Assembly: GCA_016792565.1 (NCBI GenBank) | Contig: JAEUMK010000086.1 | Span: forward strand, 1-33,216 | Source: Alphaproteobacteria bacterium | GTDB lineage: Bacteria; Pseudomonadota; Alphaproteobacteria; Micropepsales; Micropepsaceae | Length of the DNA stretch: 33,216 nt | Reading direction: 5' to 3' | In this document: positions 8,033 through 16,357 of the stretch, piece by piece | Position numbering within the stretch: the stretch's first letter is position 1 | Layout of the letters: each line of letters begins with the position of its first letter | Made by a program: the position numbers and the translations under genes | Notes under the pieces: model-generated | Databases searched by the model: none | What the model was told of the DNA's origin: nothing | What the model saw: the letters and a program-made list of their open reading frames with translations, nothing else

Positions 8033-8074
8033 GCCCCGTTTCTGGAGAAGATCCGGCGCAGCCTGGGACGGGGC
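8033..8074. terminator. possible hairpin between convergent genes
   Basis: Arms GCCCCGT (8033-8039) and ACGGGGC (8068-8074) are perfectly complementary and fill the gap between the stops of DAHP synthase and the DUF1003 gene. The loop is long (28 nt) and there is no T-tract, so this is only a weak terminator candidate. Confidence 0.25.
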
Positions 8075-8563
8075 TCAGGCCGGCTTCGGCTCCATCCGCT
8101 GCACCAGTTCCTCGACGATGCGCGTCAGCCGCGCGATCTCCTGGTCGCGCAGGAGGTCCATCTTCTCGTGCAGAAGCTCGATCTCCAGCTCCGCCTTCAC
8201 GTTGATGTCGTAGTCGTCCATCGCCCGCCTCCGGTCGATCTCCGACTGCCGGTTCTGGCTCATCATGATGAAGGGCGCGGCATACGCCGCCTGGAACGAG
8301 AGCGCCAGGTTCAGCAGGATGAAAGGGTAGGGATCCCAGGCCTGGATCCACCCCACCACGTTGAGCACGATCCAGACGACGAGGATGGCGCTCTGGATGA
8401 TGATGAAGCGCCACGACCCCATCGTGGCGGCCACCAGGTCGGCGACCTTTTGGCCGACCGAGAGCGCGGGCTCGCCGCGCCGCTCGCGCCGCGCCGCCCG
8501 CAGCCGCTTGAGCTCGGCCAGTTCCTCTTCCGACAGATGAACCCTGTGCCGTACCTGCGCCAT
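8075..8563 (-). CDS. DUF1003 membrane protein
   Basis: A 162-residue inner-membrane protein. Two hydrophobic helices (around residues 50-70 and 80-102) are joined by a short WIQAWDPYPF loop. This is the DUF1003 hallmark: a GSWxFI helix, then WDPYPFILLNLxLSxQAAYxAPxIMMSQNRQ. A charged coiled-coil follows, ending in ELVQRMEPKPA. The biochemical role of the family is unknown. The ATG at 8563 follows GAGGAG. It starts 12 nt after the MDR reductase stop and is probably co-transcribed with it. Confidence 0.88.
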   Translation of the reverse strand: MAQVRHRVHLSEEELAELKRLRAARRERRGEPALSVGQKVADLVAATMGSWRFIIIQSAILVVWIVLNVVGWIQAWDPYPFILLNLALSFQAAYAAPFIMMSQNRQSEIDRRRAMDDYDINVKAELEIELLHEKMDLLRDQEIARLTRIVEELVQRMEPKPA

Positions 8564-8575
8564 GTCCGCGTCTCC

Positions 8576-9580
8576 TCAGATGCGGACCAGCCGCCGCCCG
8601 AAATTCTCGCCCCGGAACAGCCCGGCGAAGGCCTCCGGAAGTCTCTCGAAGCCCGCGACGATCTCCTCGCGATAGCTCAGAGAACCGTCGTTGATCCACC
8701 CCGCGATCGCCGCCTGCGCCTCGCCGAAGCGCTTGCGGTAGTCGTACACCACCAGCCCCTCCATCCGCAGCCGCTTGGTGATGAACGGCGTCACCCAGCG
8801 AATGCCGCGCGGCGCGGCGGCGTTGTACTCCGAAACCTGGCCCGACACGACGATCCGTCCGCCCTGCTTCAGATTGAGGATCGCGGCATCCAGTTGTTCG
8901 CCGCCGACATTGTCGAAATAGATGTCGACGCCGTCGGGTGCGGCCCGCTTGATCGCCGCCGCGAGATCGCTTTCGGCGCGATAGTCGATCGCCGCATCGG
9001 CCTTCAGATCGTCCCGCACATAGGACGTCTTGGCGGCGCCGCCGGCGATCCCGATGACGGTGAGGCCGAGCTTCTTGCCGATCTGCACCGCCGTGGCGCC
9101 CACTGGCCCCGCCGCCGACGACACCAGCAGCGTCTCGCCCGCCTTCGGTCGGCCGAGATCGGTCAGTCCGAAATAGGCTGTCAGCCCCGGTATGCCGAGC
9201 ACCCCGATCGAGGCCGTCGGAGTGATTCTGCCGGAGAAGATCGCCGGGTCGAGCACCTGTATGCCGCGCCCGTCGCTGATTGCGTGCGTCGTCCAGCCGA
9301 AACCGCCCATCACAGTCGCGCCTTCGGGCAGCCGGGCGCTCCGGCTCTCGACGACATGGCCGACCCCAGCACTCTCGACAGTCTCGCCGAGCCCCAGCGC
9401 CGCCGCATAGGAATCGCCGCTGAGCCGGGACCGCATCCCTGGATCGACCGAGACGAAGTCCACCGCGATCAACGCCTCGCCGTCCTTCGGCGCGGGCAGA
9501 GACGTCCGCTCAAGGCGGAAGTCGCTGCCCTTCGGAAGGCCGTCGGGTCGGTGCGCCAGAACCCAATGCCGCATATCCAT
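8576..9580 (-). CDS. zinc-independent MDR NADP-dependent oxidoreductase
   Basis: A medium-chain reductase of the leukotriene B4 dehydrogenase / CurA-like group, which reduces activated double bonds with NADPH. The nucleotide-binding segment is VSSAAGPVGATAVQIGKKLG, a close variant of the AxxGxxG pattern. DIYFDNVGGEQLD and GRIVVSGQVSEYN are characteristic of this subfamily. The structural-zinc cysteines of alcohol dehydrogenases are absent. The ATG at 9580 is chosen (334 residues); an upstream TTG at 9607 would add nine residues without SD support, and an ATG at 9574 is also possible. The natural substrate is unknown. It diverges from the gnnA-like gene over about 160 bp. Confidence 0.88.
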   Translation of the reverse strand: MDMRHWVLAHRPDGLPKGSDFRLERTSLPAPKDGEALIAVDFVSVDPGMRSRLSGDSYAAALGLGETVESAGVGHVVESRSARLPEGATVMGGFGWTTHAISDGRGIQVLDPAIFSGRITPTASIGVLGIPGLTAYFGLTDLGRPKAGETLLVSSAAGPVGATAVQIGKKLGLTVIGIAGGAAKTSYVRDDLKADAAIDYRAESDLAAAIKRAAPDGVDIYFDNVGGEQLDAAILNLKQGGRIVVSGQVSEYNAAAPRGIRWVTPFITKRLRMEGLVVYDYRKRFGEAQAAIAGWINDGSLSYREEIVAGFERLPEAFAGLFRGENFGRRLVRI

Positions 9581-9742
9581 GCTCTGCCCCGATCTGAAAG
9601 CGTTCAACGCAGCCTAGCAGTCCCCCACCAAAATTCCCAAGAGCGCCAAGGGGATGACGCGGATGAAATAAATCGTGGATTGCCGCGATTGGCCCGCTTG
9701 CGCGATTCCCCGGTGATGCAAATGCTCTATGCTCCGCGCGTC

Positions 9743-10711
9743 ATGAATCGCGCGACCGATCCCACCCGTCTCCTGCGTGCTGCCGTCGTCGGCGCCGGCG
9801 TTTTCGGCCGCTTCCACGCCGCCAAGTACAAGGCTCTGCCGGGCGTCGAGTTGGTCGGCATCGTTGATCGGTCGACCGAAGCGGCCATCGCCGCCGCGAA
9901 GGATCTCGGCTGCCGGCCCTTCGTGGACACCTACGCACTGACCGGCGAGATCGATCTCGTCACCATCGCCACGCCAGCCGTCGGACATGCCTCTGCCGTC
10001 GTCCGGCTACTGGAGGAAGGCGTCCACGCCTATGTCGAGAAGCCGATCGCCGCGAGCCTCGCCGAGGCCGATCGCATCGTCGCGGCGGCCGATTCCAATG
10101 GCTGCGTTCTGCAGGTCGGCCACCAGGAGCGTTTCGTCTTCGCCCATATGGGCCTCATGGCGCGCAAGACACCGCCCAAGCGTATCGAATGCCACCGCGC
10201 CGGACCTTGGAGCGGGCGGGGGACCGACGTGAACGTCGCCCTCGACCTCATGGTCCATGACATCGACCTGGTACACCAGATCGCGCCGGGCGATGCCGTG
10301 GTGACCGCCGCGACCACCCGCGCCCGACCCGATTCCTATGGTGACGAGGTCTCCGCCGAGCTTGCCATGGGCGGCGGCTGCCGTGTCTCGCTGTTCGCCA
10401 GCCGCATCGCCGAGGCGCGCCGCCGCTTCATGCGGATCGAATATGCCGACGGCACGGTGCTGATCGACTTCATCGCCCGCACCATCGAGAACACGACGCC
10501 CGAACCGCTGACGACGATATTCAGTGACGCGGCGGGCGGCGTTGCCGCCGATCCGCTCGGCTATGCGGTCGGCGATTTCGTGCGCTGCGTGCGCGAGAGC
10601 GCCGAACCGCTGGTCACCGGCCGCGACGGCCGGCGGGCGCTGGCGACGACGCTTGCCATTCTGGACGCCGCCGACAGCCCGGCGACCCGCGACGAGGCGA
10701 TGGCAGCATGA
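9743..10711 (+). CDS. Gfo/Idh/MocA sugar-nucleotide dehydrogenase (GnnA/WlbA-like)
   Basis: A 322-residue NAD(P)-dependent dehydrogenase. The Rossmann motif VVGAGVFGRFHA lies at about residues 15-26. The diagnostic EKP of the family is in YVEKPIAAS (Glu99-Lys-Pro101), and a later VHDIDLVHQI carries the conserved Asp/His region. It overlaps a DegT aminotransferase by 4 nt. That pairing is the signature of 3-amino sugar synthesis: GnnA/GnnB for the UDP-GlcNAc3N of lipid A, or WlbA/WlbC and WbpB/WbpE for surface polysaccharides. A GnnA role is plausible because diaminoglucose lipid A is common in alphaproteobacteria, but no lpxA is in the window. Start ATG 9743 is preferred; in-frame ATGs at 9716 and 9722 exist. 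Confidence 0.85.
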   Translation: MNRATDPTRLLRAAVVGAGVFGRFHAAKYKALPGVELVGIVDRSTEAAIAAAKDLGCRPFVDTYALTGEIDLVTIATPAVGHASAVVRLLEEGVHAYVEKPIAASLAEADRIVAAADSNGCVLQVGHQERFVFAHMGLMARKTPPKRIECHRAGPWSGRGTDVNVALDLMVHDIDLVHQIAPGDAVVTAATTRARPDSYGDEVSAELAMGGGCRVSLFASRIAEARRRFMRIEYADGTVLIDFIARTIENTTPEPLTTIFSDAAGGVAADPLGYAVGDFVRCVRESAEPLVTGRDGRRALATTLAILDAADSPATRDEAMAA

Positions 10712-11832
10712 GCACCGATCCGATCCTCTTCTTCGATCTCAAGACGCCTTCCAAGCGCTTGCGCGCCGACATCGAGCGCCGCCTCAATGCGATCCTCGAT
10801 CACGGTCAGTATATCGGCGGCCCTGAAGTGACCGAGCTGGAGCAGAAGCTCGCCGCATTCACCGGCGCTCGGCACGCGCTCGCCGTCGCCAGCGGCACCG
10901 ATGCGCTGGTCATCGCCCTGATGGGCGAAGAGATCGGGCCCGGCGACGCCGTCTTCCTGCCGGCGTTCACCTACAACGCCACGGCCAATGCCGTGTTGAT
11001 GACCGGCGCGACTCCGGTCTTTGTCGATGTCGACCGCCAGACCTGCAATATCGATCCGATCCAGCTGGAAGCCGCGATCGAGCGGGTCGTCGCAGAGGGG
11101 CGCCTGAAGCCGCGCCTCGTCATCGCCGTCGATCTCTACGGCCTGCCGGCCGACTACGCCACCATCGGCCCCGTTGCCCGCAAGCACGGCATGCTGGTCC
11201 TTTCCGACGCGGCTCAGGCGCTGGGCGGTGGTCAGGGCAACAAGCGCATTGGTGCGCTCTGCGAGATGACGGCGACCAGCTTCTATCCCTCCAAGACGCT
11301 CGGCGCCTATGGCGACGGTGGCGCGATGTTCACCGACGACGACGCCCGGCTCGACCGCTGGGCCTCGATCCGCTGGCATGGCACCGATGCGGCGAAGAAG
11401 GAGTCTATCCGCGTCGGCCTCAATGGGCGCCTCGATTCCATGCAGTGCGCGGTCGTCCTCTCCAAGATGACGATCTTCGAGGCCGAGCTGGAGGACCGTG
11501 CGGGGCACGCGGCCCGCTACCGCGCGCGCCTCGGCGGCAAGGTCATGATGCAGGAAGGTCGGAGTGAGGACCGCCACGCCTTCGGCCTGTTCACCATCAT
11601 GGTGGACGAGCGCGACCGCGTGATGGCGGCTCTCAAGGAGCAGGGTATTCCCTCGGCGGTCTATTACGCGAAGTCGCTGCACCGCCATGCCGCGTTCGCG
11701 GCCTACGCCCCGGCGGAGCCGCTCGCGAACTGCGACTGGCTGGCGGATCACGCGCTAAGCCTGCCGTTCCATCCCTACCTGACGGACGCCCAGATCGACG
11801 GCGTCTGCGATGCGCTGCTGCGGGCGCTATGA
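10708..11832 (+). CDS. DegT/DnrJ/EryC1/StrS aminotransferase (GnnB/WlbC-like)
   Basis: A 374-residue PLP-dependent sugar aminotransferase. The internal-aldimine lysine is Lys196 in SFYPSKTLGAYGDGG. The cofactor aspartate and glutamine are in LSDAAQALGG (Asp167, Gln170), and the N-terminal FFDLK...GQYIGGPEVTELEQKLA opening is standard. It would transfer an amino group to a 3-keto sugar nucleotide made by the dehydrogenase just upstream (4-nt ATGA overlap). It overlaps nadE by another 4 nt. The exact sugar cannot be told from sequence; the GnnA/GnnB reading is inference from the pair and likely lineage. Confidence 0.9.
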   Translation: MSTDPILFFDLKTPSKRLRADIERRLNAILDHGQYIGGPEVTELEQKLAAFTGARHALAVASGTDALVIALMGEEIGPGDAVFLPAFTYNATANAVLMTGATPVFVDVDRQTCNIDPIQLEAAIERVVAEGRLKPRLVIAVDLYGLPADYATIGPVARKHGMLVLSDAAQALGGGQGNKRIGALCEMTATSFYPSKTLGAYGDGGAMFTDDDARLDRWASIRWHGTDAAKKESIRVGLNGRLDSMQCAVVLSKMTIFEAELEDRAGHAARYRARLGGKVMMQEGRSEDRHAFGLFTIMVDERDRVMAALKEQGIPSAVYYAKSLHRHAAFAAYAPAEPLANCDWLADHALSLPFHPYLTDAQIDGVCDALLRAL

Positions 11833-13487
11833 CCGACCGGCTGACCATCGCGCTGGTTCAGGCGAACCCCAAAGTCGGCGACCTCGCTGGCAACATGGCG
11901 CAGGCCCGTGCCTGGCGCGCAAAGGCTGAGGAAGGCGGCGCCGATCTCGTTGTCTTCACCGAGCTCTTCGCGGTCGGCTATCCGCCTGAGGATCTGGTGC
12001 TGAAGCCGGCGCTTCAGGCCGATGCCCGAGCCGCCGTCGAGGCTCTCGCCTGCGAGACGAAGACCGGTCCGGCCGTTCTCATCGGCACGCCGTGGGTCGA
12101 GGGCGGCCGGCTCTACAACGCCATGGCGCTGCTCGATGGCGGCGAGGTGAAGGCGGTCCGCTACAAGGTGGACTTACCCAATTACGGCGTCTTCGACGAG
12201 AAGCGCGTCTTCGCGGCGGGCGAGATGCCCGGCCCGGTGACGCTGCGCGGCGTACGCATCGGCGTGCCGATCTGCGAGGACGTGTGGACGCCTGACGTGG
12301 TCGAGTGCCTCGCCGAGACGGGGGCCGAGATCATCGTGGTCCCCAACGGCTCGCCGTTCGAGCGCACCAAGTTCGATCGCCGCATGGACCTCGCCGTCGC
12401 GCGGGTGGTCGAGTCGGGTCTGCCGTTCGTCTATGTCAATCAGGTGTGCGGCCAGGACGAGCTCGTCTTCGACGGCGGCTCCTTCGTGCTGAACGCCGAC
12501 CGGACGCTGGCGCTCCAGATGCCGACCTTCGTCGAGGGCATGGAGCTTTCCCATTGGACGCGCGGGCCGTCGGGCTGGGTCTGCGCGCCGGGCGCGAAGG
12601 CGGTGAACGAGGAAGGCCTCGCCGCCGTCTATCAGGCGATGATGCTGGGCCTGCGCGATTATGTGAACAAGAACCGCTTTCCGGGCGTGGTGTTGGGTCT
12701 CTCCGGCGGTATCGACTCGGCGCTCTCGGCCGCCGTCGCGGTGGATGCGCTTGGGGCGGAGCGGGTGCGCTGCGTGATGATGCCCTCGCGCTTCACCGGC
12801 GGGGAAAGCCTCGGCGACGCCGCCGAATGCGCCCGACTGCTGGGCGTCCCCTACGAAGTCATCGCCATCGAGGAGACGGTCAAGGCCTTCGGCGCGGCGC
12901 TCGCCCCTGCCTTCGCCGGCCGCAAGCCGGACACGACGGAGGAGAACATCCAGTCGCGCGCCCGCGGCGTCATCCTGATGGCGATCTCCAACAAATTCGG
13001 CCCGATGGTGCTGACCACCGGCAACAAGTCCGAGATGTCGGTCGGCTACGCCACGCTCTATGGCGACATGTGCGGCGGCTACAACGTCCTCAAGGACGTC
13101 TACAAGATGGAGGTCTTCGCGCTCTCGCGCTGGCGCAACCAGAACCACCCGCGCGGCGGCATGGGACCGCAGGGCCGCGTGATGCCGGAAAACGTCATCG
13201 CCAAGCCGCCTACCGCCGAGCTGCGCGAGAACCAGAAGGACGAGGACTCGCTGCCGCCCTATCCGGCGCTCGACGACATGCTGGAATCGCTGGTCGAGAA
13301 CGAGATGTCTTTTGAGGACGTGGTCGCGCGCGGCCACGACCCGGCGGTCGTCAGGCGGATCGAGAATCTGCTGTACGTCGCAGAATACAAGCGGCGTCAG
13401 GCGCCGCCCGGCGTGAAGATCGGAAGCCGCAATTTCGGGCGCGACCGCCGCTATCCCATCACGAACGGCTACCGGGACGCGACGTGA
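11829..13487 (+). CDS. nadE: glutamine-dependent NAD+ synthetase
   Basis: A 552-residue two-domain enzyme making NAD+ from nicotinate adenine dinucleotide, ATP and glutamine. The N-terminal nitrilase-type glutaminase has the full triad Glu45 (FTELFA), Lys113 (YKVDLPNYG) and Cys149 (PICEDVW). The C-terminal synthetase has the P-loop-like SGGIDS at 292-297 and TTGNKSEMSVGYATLYGD. The ammonia therefore comes from glutamine rather than free ammonia. It sits in a chain of 4-nt overlaps after the aminotransferase and before gltX, implying translational coupling. Confidence 0.95.
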   Translation: MTDRLTIALVQANPKVGDLAGNMAQARAWRAKAEEGGADLVVFTELFAVGYPPEDLVLKPALQADARAAVEALACETKTGPAVLIGTPWVEGGRLYNAMALLDGGEVKAVRYKVDLPNYGVFDEKRVFAAGEMPGPVTLRGVRIGVPICEDVWTPDVVECLAETGAEIIVVPNGSPFERTKFDRRMDLAVARVVESGLPFVYVNQVCGQDELVFDGGSFVLNADRTLALQMPTFVEGMELSHWTRGPSGWVCAPGAKAVNEEGLAAVYQAMMLGLRDYVNKNRFPGVVLGLSGGIDSALSAAVAVDALGAERVRCVMMPSRFTGGESLGDAAECARLLGVPYEVIAIEETVKAFGAALAPAFAGRKPDTTEENIQSRARGVILMAISNKFGPMVLTTGNKSEMSVGYATLYGDMCGGYNVLKDVYKMEVFALSRWRNQNHPRGGMGPQGRVMPENVIAKPPTAELRENQKDEDSLPPYPALDDMLESLVENEMSFEDVVARGHDPAVVRRIENLLYVAEYKRRQAPPGVKIGSRNFGRDRRYPITNGYRDAT

Positions 13488-14821
13488 CCGTCACCGTCCG
13501 CTTCGCCCCGTCGCCGACGGGAAGGCTTCACGTCGGCAACGCCAGGGCGGCGGTGCTCAACTGGCTGTTCGCGCGCCAGTCCGGCGGTCGCTTCGTCCTG
13601 CGCCTCGACGACACCGACCGCGAACGTTCGACAGAGGACTTCGCGCGCGGCATCGAGACGGATCTCGCCTGGCTCGACCTCAATCACGATCTCTTCGTCC
13701 GCCAGTCCGACCGTTTCGCGCTCTACACCGAAGCCGCGGAGAGACTGAAGGAAGCCGGCCGCCTCTATCCCGCCTATGAGACCGCCGACGAACTCGACCG
13801 CCGCCGCCTGCGCCAGCGCGCCCGCGGCCAGCCGCCCGTCTACGACCGCGCCGCGCTGTCCCTGACGAACGAAGATCGCGCGCGTCTGGAAGGCGAGGGG
13901 CGCAAGCCGCACTGGCGTTTCAAGCTGAACCAGACTCCCGTCACCTGGCGTGACCTCGTGCGCGGCGATGTCGCCATCGACACCGCGACGCTCTCCGATC
14001 CCGTGCTGATCCGCGAGGACGGCCAGTTCCTCTACACCCTGCCCAGCGTGGTCGATGACATCGACCTTGCGATCACCCACGTGATCCGCGGCGAGGACCA
14101 TGTCGTCAACACGGCCGCGCAGATCGAGATCCTCGAAGCCCTCGGCGGTGCTCGGCCGGTCTTCGCGCACTACCCGATGATCGTCGGCGCGGATGGCGAG
14201 AAGCTCTCCAAGCGACTCGGCTCGCTCTCGCTGGAATCCCTCCGCGAAGACGGCATCGACCCCATGGCCGTCAATAGTCTGCTGGCCAAGATCGGCACAT
14301 CCGATCCGGTCGAGCCCCGCCGGACGCTTGCCGAGCTCGCCGCCGACTTCGCCTTCGAAAAGATCGGCCACGCCCCCGCGCGCCTCGACCCCGACGATCT
14401 GAAGCGCCTTTCCACCAGGCTGCTGCACCTCAAGCCCTTCGCTGAAGTCGCACCGGCGCTTGCTGCGCTGGGCGTCGGCGGCGGAGAGCCGTTCTGGCTG
14501 GCCGTGCACGACAACCTTGCCACGCTCGACCAGGCGCTGGACTGGTGGCGCATCGTCGCCGAGCCACTGGACCCGGCGATTTCCGGCGATCCTGTGCTCC
14601 TCGCCGCCGGCCAGCTCCTGCCCGAAGGGGAACTCGCCGAGACGAGCTGGCAGCCATGGACCAAGGCCATCGCCGCCGCCACGGGCCTCAAAGGCCGCGA
14701 CCTCTTCCACCCGCTCCGTCTCGCGCTCACCGGGCGCGAGCAGGGACCGGAGATGAAGAAGCTCCTCCCGCTGATAGGCCGCGAACGGGTACTTGCGCGC
14801 CTCAGGGGTCAGAGGGCATAG
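13484..14821 (+). CDS. gltX: glutamate-tRNA ligase (short paralogue type)
   Basis: A 445-residue class I aminoacyl-tRNA synthetase. The HIGH-type motif is His16-Val-Gly-Asn19 in PSPTGRLHVGNARAA and the KMSKS-type motif is Lys240-Leu-Ser-Lys-Arg244 in GEKLSKRLGS. The C-terminal anticodon-binding half is present but short (usual length about 470). Many alphaproteobacteria carry two gltX genes, one or both needed for Glu-tRNA(Gln); the HVGN/KLSKR form suggests one of that pair, but the other is not in the window. The GTG start at 13484 overlaps the nadE stop by 4 nt, continuing the coupled series. Confidence 0.92.
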   Translation: MTVTVRFAPSPTGRLHVGNARAAVLNWLFARQSGGRFVLRLDDTDRERSTEDFARGIETDLAWLDLNHDLFVRQSDRFALYTEAAERLKEAGRLYPAYETADELDRRRLRQRARGQPPVYDRAALSLTNEDRARLEGEGRKPHWRFKLNQTPVTWRDLVRGDVAIDTATLSDPVLIREDGQFLYTLPSVVDDIDLAITHVIRGEDHVVNTAAQIEILEALGGARPVFAHYPMIVGADGEKLSKRLGSLSLESLREDGIDPMAVNSLLAKIGTSDPVEPRRTLAELAADFAFEKIGHAPARLDPDDLKRLSTRLLHLKPFAEVAPALAALGVGGGEPFWLAVHDNLATLDQALDWWRIVAEPLDPAISGDPVLLAAGQLLPEGELAETSWQPWTKAIAAATGLKGRDLFHPLRLALTGREQGPEMKKLLPLIGRERVLARLRGQRA

Positions 14822-14918
14822 TAAGGACATGTTCACGCGCCCCGCCCAATGTTGGTTTGGTCGAATTTGCCGCTGAGTCCCAGCGGTCGCGCGAACCTTT
14901 TGCCTGAACACATCTGAC

Positions 14919-14971
14919 GTTCGGACGGATTTCGCGGGGCCGCCTCGCGTTCCCACTCCTCGTGTCCGAAC
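14919..14971. repeat. inverted repeat in the cysS leader
   Basis: GTTCGGAC (14919-14926) and GTCCGAAC (14964-14971) are perfect 8-bp arms separated by 37 nt, ending 9 nt before the cysS ATG. A further TCT/AGA can pair outside after a 3-nt bulge. It could be a regulator site or an RNA fold close to the start codon. A small CCGCTG/CAGCGG hairpin (14870-14886) lies further upstream, after gltX, without a T-tract. Confidence 0.4.
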
Positions 14972-14980
14972 AGAAGTCCG

Positions 14981-16357
14981 ATGACGATCCAGCTCTACAA
15001 CACCCTCACGCGCTCCAAGGCCGAGTTCGTACCGATCGATCCGACGAACGTGCGGATGTATGTCTGCGGCCCGACCGTCTACGACTTCGCCCATATCGGC
15101 AACGCCCGGCCGGTCATCGTCTTCGACGTCCTGTTCCGCCTGCTGCGCCATGTCTACGGGGCGGAGCACGTCACCTATGTCCGCAACATCACGGACGTGG
15201 ACGACAAGATCAACGCACGCGCCGTGCGCGACTATCCCGGCCTGCCGCTGAACGAGGCCATTCGCCGGGTCACCGAGACGACCAACGCGCAGTATCAGGC
15301 GGACGTGACGGAACTCGGCAACCTGCCGCCGACCTTCCAGCCGCGCGCCACGGAATCGCTGCCGGAGATGATCGCGCTGATCAAGCGGCTGATCGCCAAG
15401 GGCAACGCCTATGTCGCCGAAGGGCACGTCCTCTTCGACGTCGGCTCGATGCCGGACTACGGCAAGCTGTCCGGCCGTTCGGTGGACGACATGATCGCCG
15501 GCGCGCGGGTCGATGTCGCGCCCTACAAGCGCGATCCGATGGACTTCGTACTGTGGAAGCCTTCCGACGCGGCGACGCCGGGCTGGGACAGTCCCTGGGG
15601 CCGCGGCCGGCCCGGCTGGCACATCGAATGCTCGGCCATGTCGTGGAAGCATCTCGGCGAAGTCTTCGATATTCACGGCGGCGGCGTCGATCTGGTGTTC
15701 CCGCATCACGAGAACGAACTCGCGCAGTCGACCTGCGCGCACGGCACGCAGGTCATGGCGAATGTCTGGATGCACAACGGCTTCCTTCAGGTCGAGGGCG
15801 AGAAGATGTCGAAGTCGCTCGGCAATTTCTTCACCATCCGCGAGCTGCTTGACAGATTTCGCGGTGAGAACCTGCGCCTGCAGATGCTGATGACCCATTA
15901 TCGCCAGCCCACCAACTGGACGGAGGCGGGCGCCAAGGAGGCGCGCGTCATCCTGAAGAACTGGTACGACGCCATCGCCAAGGTGGAGGACGAAGCGCTC
16001 GGCGAAGCGCCGCCGGCTGTGGTTGCGGCGCTGTCGGACGATCTCAATACGCCCGAGGCGATCGCCGAACTGCACCGCTTGAGAGGCCTCGCCGCCAAGT
16101 CGAAGGACGCGGCGCGGGCGCTGCGCGCCGGAGGTGTGCTGCTCGGTCTCTTCGGACAGACGGCAGAGGCGTTCCGGTCGTGGATGCCGGCGGGATCGGC
16201 GCTCGACCGGGCCGAAGTGGATGCCCTGGTGGCAGAGCGCTTCGCCGCGCGGCAGGCCAGGAACTGGGCGGAGGCCGACCGCTTGCGCGATGTGCTGGCC
16301 GATCTCGGCGTCGCCGTCGAGGACGGCCCCGGCGGCTCGACATGGAGGGCGCTGTGA
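14981..16357 (+). CDS. cysS: cysteine-tRNA ligase
   Basis: A 458-residue class I synthetase that charges tRNA-Cys. The HIGH motif is His38-Ile-Gly-Asn41 in [12 protein letters not shown], and KMSKS is at 275-279 in [12 protein letters not shown]. The structural zinc ligands are Cys29, Cys217, His242 and Glu246. The C-terminal helical domain ([21 protein letters not shown]) is intact and length is normal. About 160 bp separate it from gltX, with an inverted repeat just before the start, so it may have its own promoter. It overlaps cimA by 4 nt. Confidence 0.96.
   Translation: MTIQLYNTLTRSKAEFVPIDPTNVRMYVCGPTVYDFAHIGNARPVIVFDVLFRLLRHVYGAEHVTYVRNITDVDDKINARAVRDYPGLPLNEAIRRVTETTNAQYQADVTELGNLPPTFQPRATESLPEMIALIKRLIAKGNAYVAEGHVLFDVGSMPDYGKLSGRSVDDMIAGARVDVAPYKRDPMDFVLWKPSDAATPGWDSPWGRGRPGWHIECSAMSWKHLGEVFDIHGGGVDLVFPHHENELAQSTCAHGTQVMANVWMHNGFLQVEGEKMSKSLGNFFTIRELLDRFRGENLRLQMLMTHYRQPTNWTEAGAKEARVILKNWYDAIAKVEDEALGEAPPAVVAALSDDLNTPEAIAELHRLRGLAAKSKDAARALRAGGVLLGLFGQTAEAFRSWMPAGSALDRAEVDALVAERFAARQARNWAEADRLRDVLADLGVAVEDGPGGSTWRAL

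Noticed and set aside
9581-9607. Longer N-terminus of the MDR reductase from a TTG start
   Set aside because: No SD; the downstream ATG at 9580 gives the typical family N-terminus.
13529-13545. HVGN instead of HIGH in the glutamyl-tRNA synthetase as a defect
   Set aside because: HVGN is a normal variant in this GluRS type, and KLSKR is likewise usual.
14822-14980. T-box riboswitch in front of cysS
   Set aside because: No specifier or T-box core is visible, and T-boxes are not expected in this lineage.
13469-16075. Long minus-strand frame opposite gltX and cysS
   Set aside because: Antisense shadow of two clear synthetase genes; low-complexity translation.
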